From UBA2336 sp049306095 (lineage in GTDB: Bacteria > Bacteroidota > Bacteroidia > Cytophagales > Cyclobacteriaceae): a DNA stretch of 64,000 nucleotides. The notes below the pieces were generated by a model, which did no database searches, was not told the origin of the DNA, and worked only from the letters and a program-made list of their open reading frames with translations. Shown piece after piece: positions 40,475-49,330 of this stretch. How positions within the stretch are numbered: position 1 is the stretch's first letter; each line of letters opens with the position of its first letter. Both the position numbers and the translations under genes were made by a program. The stretch spans positions 1 to 64,000 of the forward strand of contig JBAQPU010000034.1 in the NCBI GenBank assembly GCA_049306095.1, given 5' to 3'.

Positions 40475-41396
40475 GAATGTGGGGTGACGTATAATGTTTT
40501 TTAAACAGGTAAAGCAAGGCAAAGGTAGCGACACCGCATATGGCTACCAAAAACAACGGTGCTGATTCTTCGCTGTCAATATTGATGTCGGTAGAGCCCT
40601 GGTTGTAAAGGTGCAGCATCGTAAGGGTAAAGCCATTGTGAAAAAAATGCGCAATCATCGGGATCATTAAATTTCCCGACCAGTAATACAGATAACCGAA
40701 GAGGGCACCTAGTAACACCCTCGGAACAAACCCAAAAAATTGCATGTGAATGGCGCTGAATAAAATGGCCGATGCCCAAATGGACAGGTGAATGTTTTTA
40801 CTGCTTCTGAATAACTCGTTTTGAATGAATCCGCGAAAGATCAACTCTTCGCCAATACCCGGAAGTACGGCAATGACTAATAATCCCAAAATAAATTCTG
40901 GTGTTGAATGAAAGGAGGTTAACACTTTTGTCATCTCCATCAGTTGATCTTCCTGTTCGCGCGCCCAGGTACCAAACCCCTTCAGGAATTCCGGAAACTG
41001 AAAATGCATGTTCCACTCTGTAACGGGTGAGATAGCAATGAGAAAGCAAATGCCTAACACCGGAATAATGGCCAATACTTTCAACAGGTCGTTTTCCTTT
41101 CGGAAGAAAGGAATGATGGACTTTCGTTCGTTGAACTTCAAATGAAGGAATGGAATCAAAATCAATCCAACCAGCGTGGCCATTCCTTGTGTAACCAGCA
41201 ACGGCAGGAACAGGGATCGGTCGATGGTGGGTTTCTGTAACTCAGCAAACAGGTTACCATCATAAAATAAAGATGAAACAGCCAGGCCGATAAAAGGGCC
41301 GATGGCCATAAAACCAATCAGTACTACGAAAAGAATAATAAATAAAGAGATCAGGGGCGATCGGTTGGAAACTAAGGATTCTTTCAGGTCGTTCAT
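40443..41396 (-). CDS. CPBP-family intramembrane glutamic protease
   Basis: About 317 residues, eight membrane helices. Catalytic motifs of the Rce1/CPBP family: 'GIGEELIFRGFIQNELF' (EExxxR), 'LSIWASAILFSAIHMQFFGF' (FxxxH) and 'MIPMIAHFFHNGF' (HxxxN). Related proteins cut prenylated or signal-derived peptides, and in bacteria some give bacteriocin immunity. ATG 41396 is preferred to a TTG at 41408. The gene shares 32 nt with cdsA. Confidence 0.87.
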   Translation of the reverse strand: MNDLKESLVSNRSPLISLFIILFVVLIGFMAIGPFIGLAVSSLFYDGNLFAELQKPTIDRSLFLPLLVTQGMATLVGLILIPFLHLKFNERKSIIPFFRKENDLLKVLAIIPVLGICFLIAISPVTEWNMHFQFPEFLKGFGTWAREQEDQLMEMTKVLTSFHSTPEFILGLLVIAVLPGIGEELIFRGFIQNELFRSSKNIHLSIWASAILFSAIHMQFFGFVPRVLLGALFGYLYYWSGNLMIPMIAHFFHNGFTLTMLHLYNQGSTDINIDSEESAPLFLVAICGVATFALLYLFKKHYTSPHIHDDQTSGQVQ

Positions 41397-41436
41397 ACAG
41401 GGATTCAAAAGTCTGCAAAACCAGCCAATTGTGTAT

Positions 41437-41444
41437 TATCTTTG
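41437..41444 (+). promoter_or_regulatory. -7 promoter box of dusB
   Basis: TATCTTTG, exact, followed by GCGG. A weak CTG about 21 nt upstream may serve as -33. ATG at 41490. Confidence 0.5.
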
Positions 41445-41489
41445 CGGGATTAAAATGCAAATTGGGATATATCCCTATTCCGTAAGGAG

Positions 41490-42482
41490 ATGGTAAAAAT
41501 CGGCACTATTGAATTGGGAGATTTCCCGCTTCTGCTTGCCCCGATGGAGGATGTGAGCGATCCGCCTTTCCGTGCCGTATGCAAGGAAAACGGTGCCGAT
41601 ATGATGTACACCGAGTTTATTTCTTCCGAGGGCCTTATTCGCGATGCAGTGAAGAGTCGTCAGAAACTCGACATTTTTGAATATGAGAGGCCCATTGGTA
41701 TCCAACTCTTTGGCAGCGATGTAGATCACATGAGGCAATCGGCAGAAATAGCCACGCAGGTAAACCCAGATTTGATCGATATCAATTATGGTTGCCCGGT
41801 GAAGCAGGTAGCTTGCCGCGGAGCAGGAGCTGCACTGCTGCAGGATATTCCGCTAATGGTAAAAATGACCGAGGCGGTTGTGAAGGCAACTCACTTGCCG
41901 GTTACAGTAAAGACTCGCTTAGGCTGGGACGATAACACTAAAAATATTCTGGAAGTGGCAGAGCGATTACAAGATGTGGGAATCAAAGCGCTGACCATTC
42001 ATGGACGCACACGCTCACAGATGTACAAGGGCTCGGCCGACTGGACGTTAATCGGAAGAGTAAAAGAAAATCCGCGGGTAAACATTCCAATCTTTGGAAA
42101 CGGAGACATGGACTCACCTGAAAAAGTTGTGGAATATAAAAACCGTTATGGTGTGGATGGTGTGATGATTGGTCGGGCATCTATCGGACACCCCTGGATA
42201 TTCAATGAGATTAAGCATTATATGATTCACGGTGAACGTCCTGCACAACCCGATGTGGCCGAACGCGTTCGCGTAACGAAGAAACACCTGGACTTTTCTA
42301 TTCGTTGGAAGGGAGAACGAACAGGAGTTCTAGAAATGCGAAGGCACTACACCAACTATTTTAAAGGCCTTCCTAACTTTAAGCCGTTCAGAACACGCCT
42401 GGTCGAAACGATAGAGATAACTGAACTCTACGGGATTCTTGATGAAGTAACTGAAAGGTTTACCGAACTGGCTGAAGCTTAG
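41490..42482 (+). CDS. dusB: tRNA-dihydrouridine synthase (DusB-like)
   Basis: FMN enzyme reducing a uridine in tRNA to dihydrouridine. 330 residues, TIM barrel then helical tail. 'LLLAPMEDVSDPPFRAVCKENGADMMYTEFI', 'QLFGSDVDHMRQSAEIA', catalytic cysteine region 'DINYGCPVKQVACRGAGAALLQD', 'VKTRLGWDD', 'TIHGRTRSQMYKGSADW', 'GNGDMDSPEKVVEY', 'GVMIGRASIGHPWIF'. Which tRNA position is modified depends on the subfamily; DusB is the best fit. A bidirectional terminator follows. Confidence 0.92.
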   Translation: MVKIGTIELGDFPLLLAPMEDVSDPPFRAVCKENGADMMYTEFISSEGLIRDAVKSRQKLDIFEYERPIGIQLFGSDVDHMRQSAEIATQVNPDLIDINYGCPVKQVACRGAGAALLQDIPLMVKMTEAVVKATHLPVTVKTRLGWDDNTKNILEVAERLQDVGIKALTIHGRTRSQMYKGSADWTLIGRVKENPRVNIPIFGNGDMDSPEKVVEYKNRYGVDGVMIGRASIGHPWIFNEIKHYMIHGERPAQPDVAERVRVTKKHLDFSIRWKGERTGVLEMRRHYTNYFKGLPNFKPFRTRLVETIEITELYGILDEVTERFTELAEA

Positions 42483-42510
42483 TTCACGTAACCTTTGTCT
42501 GTTATAATAA

Positions 42511-42540
42511 AACCTGTCTGAAAACTTCTTCAGACAGGTT
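42511..42540. terminator. Bidirectional terminator between dusB and the subtilase
   Basis: AACCTGTCTGAA (42511-42522) pairs with TTCAGACAGGTT (42529-42540), 12 perfect pairs and a 6-nt loop, then TAAATTTTTC. Between two convergent genes; T-rich downstream on the plus side and A/T-rich on the other. Confidence 0.75.
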
Positions 42541-42550
42541 TAAATTTTTC

Positions 42551-44170
42551 TTACTTCTTTGCGGATGGTTTTAACGTCATGGCCAGTTTAATGGCTTCAT
42601 AAGCATTCACCAGTCCACCGCTGGTACTTAATTCTGAAAAGCTGATTTGATCTTTCGATCCCGGCTTAAGAACTTTTAACCCATCGAATTTTCTGCTGCT
42701 TTGTTCCAGTACATATTTTACCTGTGTGGCTGAAAGATTTGGAAAATAAGCCATTACAATTGCGGCAACACCGGCCGTTGCAGGACTGGCCATGCTGGTG
42801 CCTTGTGCGTTATTGTAATGGTTGTTGGGCACTGTCGAATAAATGCGAACACCCGGAGCAAAGATATTAACCGATTTTTTGCCGTAGTTGGAAAACGATC
42901 CAACCAGTTTATCGCTTGCGCCCCAGGCCGATGCACCCACTTCAATCCAGTTTTTCGCTTCCTTTCCGTTCAGGTAATACCGACTGGGGTAGGAAGGTTC
43001 GGTGTCGTTGTTCTTGCCATCATTTCCGGCTGCGTGAATCAGCAACACGCCCTTTTGTTCGGCATACTTAACGGCTTTGTCAACAAGGGCTTTATCGGGA
43101 GAAAGTGATTTACCAAAACTCATGTTAATGATTTGCGCTCCATTATCCACTGCATAGATAATGGCATTGGCCACATCTTTGTCGCGCTCATCGCCATTAG
43201 GCACAGCCCTTACCGACATGATGCTTACATTGTCTGCGATTCCCTTAATGCCAATAGTATTTGTACGATTTCCGCCAATGATACCTGCTACGTGCGTTCC
43301 ATGAAAAGGATCGGGGCCTTCTACATTGTTGTTTCCGTAATATTTTTGATTCACATTAGCCACATCGTCACCCACAACAGCGCGGGCATTGCAAGCGGGG
43401 TTATATCCGCAAGTTGCCTGCGGTTCAAAATGATCAACCGCACCCTTTATCTGTTCAAGCACTAAGGCAAGGTCTGCTTCTTTACCGGCATTTTGATAAA
43501 TAAAATCCAGTACTCCTTTTGCGCTTTTTATACTCGGGTTAGACACATCCAAACCAGCCACGCGTTCGTAGGTGAGGGTGTCAACCTTTAATACTTGTTT
43601 CAGGGTATCATGGGCGTGCGCCAACTTAGTATAGAGTTGGTTGTAGAAATTATATTGTTGTATTGCCTCGCTGGAGTCAGTCAAAAACTTCTCCTTTACT
43701 GAAGTCCAATAAGCAAAATCTGATTTCTCTTTCTCAGAAATTTTATCGGCTGTCAGGTTTGCGTATTTCTTCTTCAGGCGCGCGTATTCACGAGTAACTT
43801 CATAGGTTTCATCGTTTACATCACCATTTTTTCCACCGAGAAAACTCCAGCCATGAACATCGTCTATGTAACCATTTTTATCGTCATCAATTCCGTTGCC
43901 GGAAATTTCATCTTCATTTACCCAAATGATGTCTTTCAGATCTTCGTGGTCAATATCGATACCCGAATCAATAACAGCCACCAGTACTTTACGGGAAGGT
44001 TTTCCTTTCAGGAGAGTGCTGTAAACTTTTTCAGCGCTAACACCCTGCACGCTGTCGGTGGCAGGATCTAATAAAAACCAGTCGTTCGGAACGGAAGCAC
44101 CTTGTTGTGCCAGAACACCAGTGGCAGAAGCCATCAGCAGTATGAATACGCTAGCTATTTTTGTTTTCAT
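42551..44170 (-). CDS. Secreted subtilisin-like serine protease (S8)
   Basis: 539 residues with a signal peptide (MKTKIASVFILLMASATGVLA). The catalytic triad is visible: Asp in 'VLVAVIDSGIDIDHEDL', His in 'FHGTHVAGIIGGNRT', Ser in 'GTSMASPATAGVAAIVM'. The oxyanion asparagine is in 'LIHAAGNDGKN'. A long insertion (about 110-260, 'YEVTREYARLKKKYANLTADKISEKEKSDF...') lies between the Asp and His regions, longer than in plain subtilisins. Extracellular or periplasmic protein degradation. No type IX sorting tail visible. Confidence 0.9.
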   Translation of the reverse strand: MKTKIASVFILLMASATGVLAQQGASVPNDWFLLDPATDSVQGVSAEKVYSTLLKGKPSRKVLVAVIDSGIDIDHEDLKDIIWVNEDEISGNGIDDDKNGYIDDVHGWSFLGGKNGDVNDETYEVTREYARLKKKYANLTADKISEKEKSDFAYWTSVKEKFLTDSSEAIQQYNFYNQLYTKLAHAHDTLKQVLKVDTLTYERVAGLDVSNPSIKSAKGVLDFIYQNAGKEADLALVLEQIKGAVDHFEPQATCGYNPACNARAVVGDDVANVNQKYYGNNNVEGPDPFHGTHVAGIIGGNRTNTIGIKGIADNVSIMSVRAVPNGDERDKDVANAIIYAVDNGAQIINMSFGKSLSPDKALVDKAVKYAEQKGVLLIHAAGNDGKNNDTEPSYPSRYYLNGKEAKNWIEVGASAWGASDKLVGSFSNYGKKSVNIFAPGVRIYSTVPNNHYNNAQGTSMASPATAGVAAIVMAYFPNLSATQVKYVLEQSSRKFDGLKVLKPGSKDQISFSELSTSGGLVNAYEAIKLAMTLKPSAKK

Positions 44171-44272
44171 GGGTATGTTGATAAGAGCTTTAAAAAAAAT
44201 TTGGGAAAATTAATGAATTGCCTGCAGAGCGACAATATGGGTGATTAACCGTAAGAATCGCAAGAATCAGAT

Positions 44273-44302
44273 TTGAAATTGATGAATGATTACTAACCTT
44301 TG
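44273..44302 (+). promoter_or_regulatory. Promoter of the EamA transporter
   Basis: TTG at 44273-44275, 19-nt spacer, AACCTTTG at 44295-44302 (one mismatch to the -7 box). ATG at 44339. Confidence 0.45.
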
Positions 44303-44338
44303 GTTCGCAGTTTATGTTAAAACCTCAGCCCTGTATGT

Positions 44339-45214
44339 ATGTCTGATAATCGCGGTAGTGCCCTTTTCCTCCTTATTATATTATCGCTCATCTGGGGAAC
44401 ATCGTTTATTCTAATGAAACGAGGATTGGTGGTATTTTCCCCTGATGAAGTGGGTGCCTTGCGTGTGACTGCGGCATCGTTGGTGTTGTTGCCCTTTGCG
44501 TTTTCCAATCTGAAGGCGTTGCCGAAAGAGCAGTACTGGAAACCCTTCTTGTCCGGAATGCTCGGCATATTCATACCGGCCTTCTTGTTTGCAACAGCAC
44601 AAACCAGAATGGAAAGTTCCATTGCGGGTGTCATGAATGCCCTTACGCCCATCTTTACATTAATTATTGGCATCATGGTGTTTCAGCAAAAATTTAAACC
44701 GTTGGCTGCCGTAGGATTTTTATTGAGCCTGGCAGGAACGGTGGTGCTCATCTTGTCGCGCAGTGGTGGAAACATGGGAGGGGTCAATTACTTTGCGTTA
44801 CTGGTTGTGATCGCCTGCATTTGTTACGGATGCAACGTAAACTTTCTGAAATTTCAGTTAGCGGGTCTCAGCTCCATGACAATCACCAGTCTGGCACTAT
44901 TGTTTATTGGTCCGCTGGCAATTTTTTACCTCTTTGTACTCACCGATTTTACCTCGAACCTGTCGGAAACTCCCGGTGCCTGGGCAGCATGCGGGTACAT
45001 TGTGTTGTTGGGCATCATGAGTACAACGGTGGCCACGTTGCTCTTTACAAGACTCATTAAAATCAGTTCTCCTATTTATGCAAGTTCGGTAACATACATC
45101 ATACCCATTGTGGCGGTAGTCTGGGGCGTGTTGGATGGCGAGCACCTGTATTCCGGCCATTATATTGGAATGGTTACCATCATTGGCGGGGTTTACCTGG
45201 CCAACCGCAAGTAA
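44339..45214 (+). CDS. EamA/DMT-family transporter
   Basis: 291 residues, ten membrane helices in two repeated halves. First half: 'LIILSLIWGTSFILMKRGLVVFSPDEVGALRVTAASLVLLP'. Second half: 'ACICYGCNVNFLKFQLAGLSSMTITSLALL'. 'SSPIYASSVTYIIPIVAVVWGVLDGEHL' is the conserved C-terminal motif. The family exports amino acids, metabolites or nucleotides; the substrate cannot be deduced. Confidence 0.88.
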   Translation: MSDNRGSALFLLIILSLIWGTSFILMKRGLVVFSPDEVGALRVTAASLVLLPFAFSNLKALPKEQYWKPFLSGMLGIFIPAFLFATAQTRMESSIAGVMNALTPIFTLIIGIMVFQQKFKPLAAVGFLLSLAGTVVLILSRSGGNMGGVNYFALLVVIACICYGCNVNFLKFQLAGLSSMTITSLALLFIGPLAIFYLFVLTDFTSNLSETPGAWAACGYIVLLGIMSTTVATLLFTRLIKISSPIYASSVTYIIPIVAVVWGVLDGEHLYSGHYIGMVTIIGGVYLANRK

Positions 45215-45230
45215 TTAGGAATATAAGAAG

Positions 45231-45318
45231 TACGATTTACGAATTACGATTTAAGATTGTAAAATTGCCACTTCTTTGAAGCTACCGTCAAATCGTAATT
45301 CGTACATCAAAAATCGTA
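45231..45318. repeat. Inverted repeat before purH
   Basis: TACGAATTACGATTT (45238-45252) pairs perfectly with AAATCGTAATTCGTA (45290-45304), plus an outer TACGATT/AATCGTA (45231-45237 and 45312-45318). AT-rich repetitive words, in the gap between the transporter and purH. Confidence 0.6.
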
Positions 45319-45327
45319 AATTCCAGC

Positions 45328-46851
45328 ATGTCTAACCGCAAGATTACCAGAGCCTTAATTTCAGTTTTTTATAAAGATAACCTTGAGCCGATTGTTCACT
45401 TGCTGGGCAAAGCAGGCGTTGAGTTTGTGTCTACTGGCGGAACACAGGAGTTCATTGAAAAGCTTGGCTATACAGTAACACCGGTTGAGAAGCTCACGGG
45501 CTATCCTTCAATTTTTGGAGGAAGGGTAAAGACACTTCATCCGGCAATTTTTGGGGGTATTCTGTACAGAAGGGAAGATGAGGGCGATGTAAAGCAGGCA
45601 ACAGAATTCAAAATTCCTCCCATTGATTTGGTGATTGTTGATTTGTATCCGTTTGAAGAAACGATAGCCAAGGGTGGAAGTGAAGAAGATAGTATTGAGA
45701 AGATTGACATTGGCGGTATATCCCTCATTCGGGGGGCAGCAAAAAATTTCAACGATGTGTTAATCGTTGCATCGCGTAATCAATATGGCGAACTCCAACA
45801 ATTACTGGAAGCGAAAAAATGTACTTCAGACCTAGCCAATCGCAAGCATTTTGCTGCCATGGCTTTTGATGTAACGTCTCATTACGACTCAGCCATTTTT
45901 CAATATTTTAATTCAGCCGCAACAATTTCTTCTTTTAAGAAGAGCATTCAAACCGGACGAACACTTCGCTATGGAGAAAACCCCCATCAGCAGGGAAAAT
46001 TTTTCGGAAACCTCGATGAGATTTTTGACCAGCTCAACGGGAAAGAACTTTCGTATAACAACCTGGTAGATGTCGATGCTGCCGTGAACCTCGTTCAGGA
46101 ATTTAGTCAAACAGCGTTTGTTATTATTAAGCACACGAACGCGTGTGGAGTGGCAACTGGTTCAACGGTGAAGGAAGCATACCTCAAGGCCTTTCAGGCC
46201 GATACCGTTTCTGCCTTTGGAGGAGTGCTTGCAACCAATAAAAAAATTGATCGGGTAGCAGCCGAAGAAATCAATAAACTGTTTTTTGAAATTCTGATCG
46301 CTCCCGGTTACGATGCTGATGCACTGGAACTATTAAAGTCGAAGAAGAACCGGATGATCCTGCATCAAAAGAAACTGGTTCAGGAAAAAATCCAATTCAA
46401 AAGTTTACTCAATGGAGTGATCGAGCAAGACCTTGATCTGAAAACAGACACCAAAGAAGATTTGAAAACTGTTACCAAACGGTCTGCAACAGAATCGGAG
46501 ATCAACGCGTTGTTGTTTGCCGGCAAAATTGCCAAGCACACCAAATCGAACACCATTGTACTGGCGGTGGAAGGCCAGCTTTTAGCCAGTGGAGTGGGGC
46601 AAACTTCCCGTGTAGATGCCTTGAAGCAGGCAATTGAGAAAGCCAAAAGTTTTGGGTTTTCCTTACAAGGAGCCGTGATGGCGTCCGATGCCTTCTTTCC
46701 GTTTGCCGATTGCGTAGAGATTGCACATCAACAAGGTATTCAGGCGGTGATTCAGCCCGGGGGTTCGGTACGCGATCAGGACTCGATCAACTTTTGTGAC
46801 GAACATAACATGGCCATGGTCATGACCGGCATTCGCCACTTCAAGCATTGA
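45328..46851 (+). CDS. purH: Bifunctional AICAR transformylase/IMP cyclohydrolase
   Basis: Last two steps of purine synthesis: formylation of AICAR and ring closure to IMP. 507 residues. N-terminal MGS-like cyclohydrolase domain: 'ALISVFYKDNLEPIVHLL', 'STGGTQEFIEKLGYTVTPVEKLTGYPSIFGGRVKTLHPAIFGGIL'. C-terminal transformylase: 'LRYGENPHQQGKFFG', 'KHTNACGVATGS', 'SAFGGVLATN', 'ASDAFFPFADCVEIAHQQGIQAVIQPGGSVRDQDSI'. About 110 nt before mreB; whether they share a transcript is not clear. Confidence 0.95.
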   Translation: MSNRKITRALISVFYKDNLEPIVHLLGKAGVEFVSTGGTQEFIEKLGYTVTPVEKLTGYPSIFGGRVKTLHPAIFGGILYRREDEGDVKQATEFKIPPIDLVIVDLYPFEETIAKGGSEEDSIEKIDIGGISLIRGAAKNFNDVLIVASRNQYGELQQLLEAKKCTSDLANRKHFAAMAFDVTSHYDSAIFQYFNSAATISSFKKSIQTGRTLRYGENPHQQGKFFGNLDEIFDQLNGKELSYNNLVDVDAAVNLVQEFSQTAFVIIKHTNACGVATGSTVKEAYLKAFQADTVSAFGGVLATNKKIDRVAAEEINKLFFEILIAPGYDADALELLKSKKNRMILHQKKLVQEKIQFKSLLNGVIEQDLDLKTDTKEDLKTVTKRSATESEINALLFAGKIAKHTKSNTIVLAVEGQLLASGVGQTSRVDALKQAIEKAKSFGFSLQGAVMASDAFFPFADCVEIAHQQGIQAVIQPGGSVRDQDSINFCDEHNMAMVMTGIRHFKH

Positions 46852-46960
46852 TCGGATAAAACGGTAAAATCACGGCAAAATATTACAGTATTGACCGATG
46901 GATTCAATATTTATGTAAATTCAGCCCTCAATTAGTACTTAACTTTCTCCAAACTATTCA

Positions 46961-47986
46961 ATGGCATTTTTTGACTTCTTCACCAGCGACATCGCAATAG
47001 ACCTTGGCACTGCGAACACCTTAATTATTTATAAAGACAAGATTGTTGTCGATCAGCCTTCCATTGTGGCCATTGATAAGGGCGCCAACAAAGTTCTGGC
47101 AATTGGTCATGAGGCCATGCAAATGCACGAAAAAACGCACGAGCATATTAAGACCATCCGTCCGCTGAAAGAAGGTGTAATTGCCGACTTCCAGGCAGCT
47201 GAGTTGATGATCCGAGGATTGATTAAGATGATCGATACCGGTAAGCGATTGTTTCCACCTTCCTATAGAATGGTGATTTGTATTCCTTCCGGCATTACCG
47301 AAGTAGAGAAGCGCGCGGTGCGCGATTCGGCAGAGCATGCAGGCGCAAAAGAAGTATACATGATTTATGAACCGATTGCAGCAGCTATCGGTACAGGTAT
47401 TGATATAGAACAACCCATCGGTAACATGGTGGTGGATATTGGCGGAGGTACAACCGATATTGCGGTAATTGCCCTTTCGGGAATTGTTTGTGATCAGTCG
47501 ATACGCGTTGCGGGCGACACTTTTAATAGAGATATCCTCGACTACATGAGACGCCAACACAACCTGTTGATTGGTGAGCGCTCTGCAGAGCGTGTGAAGA
47601 TTGAAGCAGGGTCTGCCTTGACGGAACTTGATGACGGCCCCGATGATTATGAAATCCGCGGTCGCGATTTGATGACCGGTATTCCGAAGACGATTAAAGT
47701 TTCGTATTCCGAAATTGCTTTTGCGCTCGATAAATCAGTGTCTAAACTGGAAGAAGCCGTTCTCAAAGCATTGGAAACATCACCTCCGGAGCTTTCTGCC
47801 GATATTTATGAGCGCGGAATTTACCTGACCGGTGGAGGTGCCTTGCTGCGCGGTCTGGATAAACGCCTGGCCTTGAAAACAAAACTTCCAATTCATGTGG
47901 CGGAAGATCCGCTTCGTGCTGTGGTACGGGGAACGGGCGCAGCCTTAAAAAATCTTCATCATTATCGTGGCGTGCTGATGACGTGA
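46961..47986 (+). CDS. mreB: Rod-shape protein MreB
   Basis: Bacterial actin, polymerises under the membrane and guides lateral wall growth. 341 residues. Actin/HSP70 motifs: 'IAIDLGTANTLIIYKDKIVVDQPS' (phosphate 1), 'VVDIGGGTTDIAVIALSGIV' (phosphate 2), 'GIYLTGGGALLRGLDKRLA' (adenosine). First gene of the mreB-mreC-mreD-mrdA-rodA operon, 4 nt before mreC. This region has the strongest operon packing in the window. Confidence 0.96.
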   Translation: MAFFDFFTSDIAIDLGTANTLIIYKDKIVVDQPSIVAIDKGANKVLAIGHEAMQMHEKTHEHIKTIRPLKEGVIADFQAAELMIRGLIKMIDTGKRLFPPSYRMVICIPSGITEVEKRAVRDSAEHAGAKEVYMIYEPIAAAIGTGIDIEQPIGNMVVDIGGGTTDIAVIALSGIVCDQSIRVAGDTFNRDILDYMRRQHNLLIGERSAERVKIEAGSALTELDDGPDDYEIRGRDLMTGIPKTIKVSYSEIAFALDKSVSKLEEAVLKALETSPPELSADIYERGIYLTGGGALLRGLDKRLALKTKLPIHVAEDPLRAVVRGTGAALKNLHHYRGVLMT

Positions 47987-47990
47987 TTTC

Positions 47991-48818
47991 ATGGAGCGGA
48001 TCCTTCTATTCATTTATCACTACCGCGCATTCTTCACATTTTTAGTGCTTGAGCTTTTTTGCAGTTGGTTGATTGTTCAAAACAATCAGTACCAGGGTGC
48101 CAGTTTTTTTAATTCAGCCAACAGTTTTGTTGCCGGAGTCAACGGTTTCTCACAAGATGTGCGCGAGTATTTTTCACTGCGCGAAACAAATAAAATGCTG
48201 GCCGAAGAAAACACCTTGCTTCGGCAAAAACTGGAACAAAAAAAGCAAGTCGAAGAGGGTGTCTTAACGGATTCATCGCTCATCAGGCGTTTCGATTTTG
48301 TGACAGCCAAGGTGGTGAACAATTCGGTATCAAGATTTACAAACTTCGTAACCCTGAACAAAGGGAGTGAGGAGGGCATCCGGGCGGGAATGGCGGTAAT
48401 CAGTCCGCAGGGAGTAGTCGGAAAAGTGAAGAAAACTTCCCGCCATTTTAGCGTGGTCACATCGGTATTGAATATCGACATGATGATTTCGGGTATCATG
48501 AAACGAACCGGTTATTTCGGAACGATTCAATGGGATGGAGAAAACCCTAACTACACCGTTCTCAACTATATTCCCCGACATGTGGACCCGCAACCGGGCG
48601 ATACCATTATGACATCAGGTTATAGTGAAATTTTTCCGCAGGGAATTTTAATTGGCACCATTGCCGAGAAGAGTTTGAGCGATGGCGCCCCGTTTTATGA
48701 TTTAAAAATCAAGTTGTCGCAGGATTTCCGTAACCTGACGTACGTGGCAGTGGTTAAGAGCAACCTGTTGCAGGAAGTGGATTCGCTCGAACAACAAATC
48801 CCTGGAATGGAACGATGA
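47991..48818 (+). CDS. mreC: Rod-shape protein MreC
   Basis: Bitopic periplasmic scaffold of the elongasome. 275 residues: one N-terminal membrane helix (about 13-30), coiled coil ('ETNKMLAEENTLLRQKLEQKKQ'), then a beta-barrel domain: 'VTAKVVNNSVSRFTNFVTLNKGSEEGIRAGMAVISPQGVVGKV', 'IMTSGYSEIFPQGILIGTI'. Links MreB to PBP2 and RodA. Last 4 nt overlap mreD (ATGA). Confidence 0.94.
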   Translation: MERILLFIYHYRAFFTFLVLELFCSWLIVQNNQYQGASFFNSANSFVAGVNGFSQDVREYFSLRETNKMLAEENTLLRQKLEQKKQVEEGVLTDSSLIRRFDFVTAKVVNNSVSRFTNFVTLNKGSEEGIRAGMAVISPQGVVGKVKKTSRHFSVVTSVLNIDMMISGIMKRTGYFGTIQWDGENPNYTVLNYIPRHVDPQPGDTIMTSGYSEIFPQGILIGTIAEKSLSDGAPFYDLKIKLSQDFRNLTYVAVVKSNLLQEVDSLEQQIPGMER

Positions 48819-49330
48819 GCAGGTCTACCATCATACAGGCAATTTCTTTTTTTGCATACCTGTTTTTTCAGGTATTGATACTCAAGAATGCCGTTTTGTT
48901 TCATACCGCATTCTGTTTCTTATACATCGCTTACCTGTTGCTGTTGCCGGTTGAAACAAACCCACTGATGCTGATGGTGACAGGCTTCGTGATGGGCTTT
49001 TTTGTTGATATGTTTTATGACAGCCTGGGGCTGCACGCCCTATCCTGTGTGTTGATTGCCTATGTGCGCAATTTTTGGCTTACCCGGTTAACCCCGCAGG
49101 GTGGATATGACAATGGCGCCATTCCCGGCATTGTGGCCTCTGGCCTGCAGTGGTTTCTGGTATATGCCATGCCCCTGGTGTTTGCGCACCACGCAGTTTT
49201 GTTTTTTACCGAAGTGGGCGGGTTTCAGTATTTTGGATTTACACTTTGGAAGGTTTTGTGTAGCACCGTATACACAACTATTGTTATCTTGATAGTTCAA
49301 TACCTGTTCCCGGGTGGAAGGCGAATATGA
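48815..49330 (+). CDS. mreD: Rod-shape protein MreD
   Basis: 171 residues, five or so hydrophobic helices ('AISFFAYLFFQVLIL', 'FCFLYIAYLLLLPV', 'LMLMVTGFVMGFFVDMFYDSLGLHALSCVLIAYVRNF'). The 'GxxxGxxxDxxxxxxxGxxA' pattern in the middle is typical of MreD. Sequence is poorly conserved; position between mreC and mrdA settles it. Overlaps both neighbours by 4 nt. Confidence 0.9.
   Translation: MSRSTIIQAISFFAYLFFQVLILKNAVLFHTAFCFLYIAYLLLLPVETNPLMLMVTGFVMGFFVDMFYDSLGLHALSCVLIAYVRNFWLTRLTPQGGYDNGAIPGIVASGLQWFLVYAMPLVFAHHAVLFFTEVGGFQYFGFTLWKVLCSTVYTTIVILIVQYLFPGGRRI

Noticed and set aside
46860..46960. A promoter for mreB with TTG and TATTTATG
   Set aside because: The spacer would be 14 nt and the -7 box has a mismatch; not convincing.
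47021..47560. 179-codon minus-strand frame inside mreB
   Set aside because: mreB is unmistakable on the other strand; the antisense frame has no domain.
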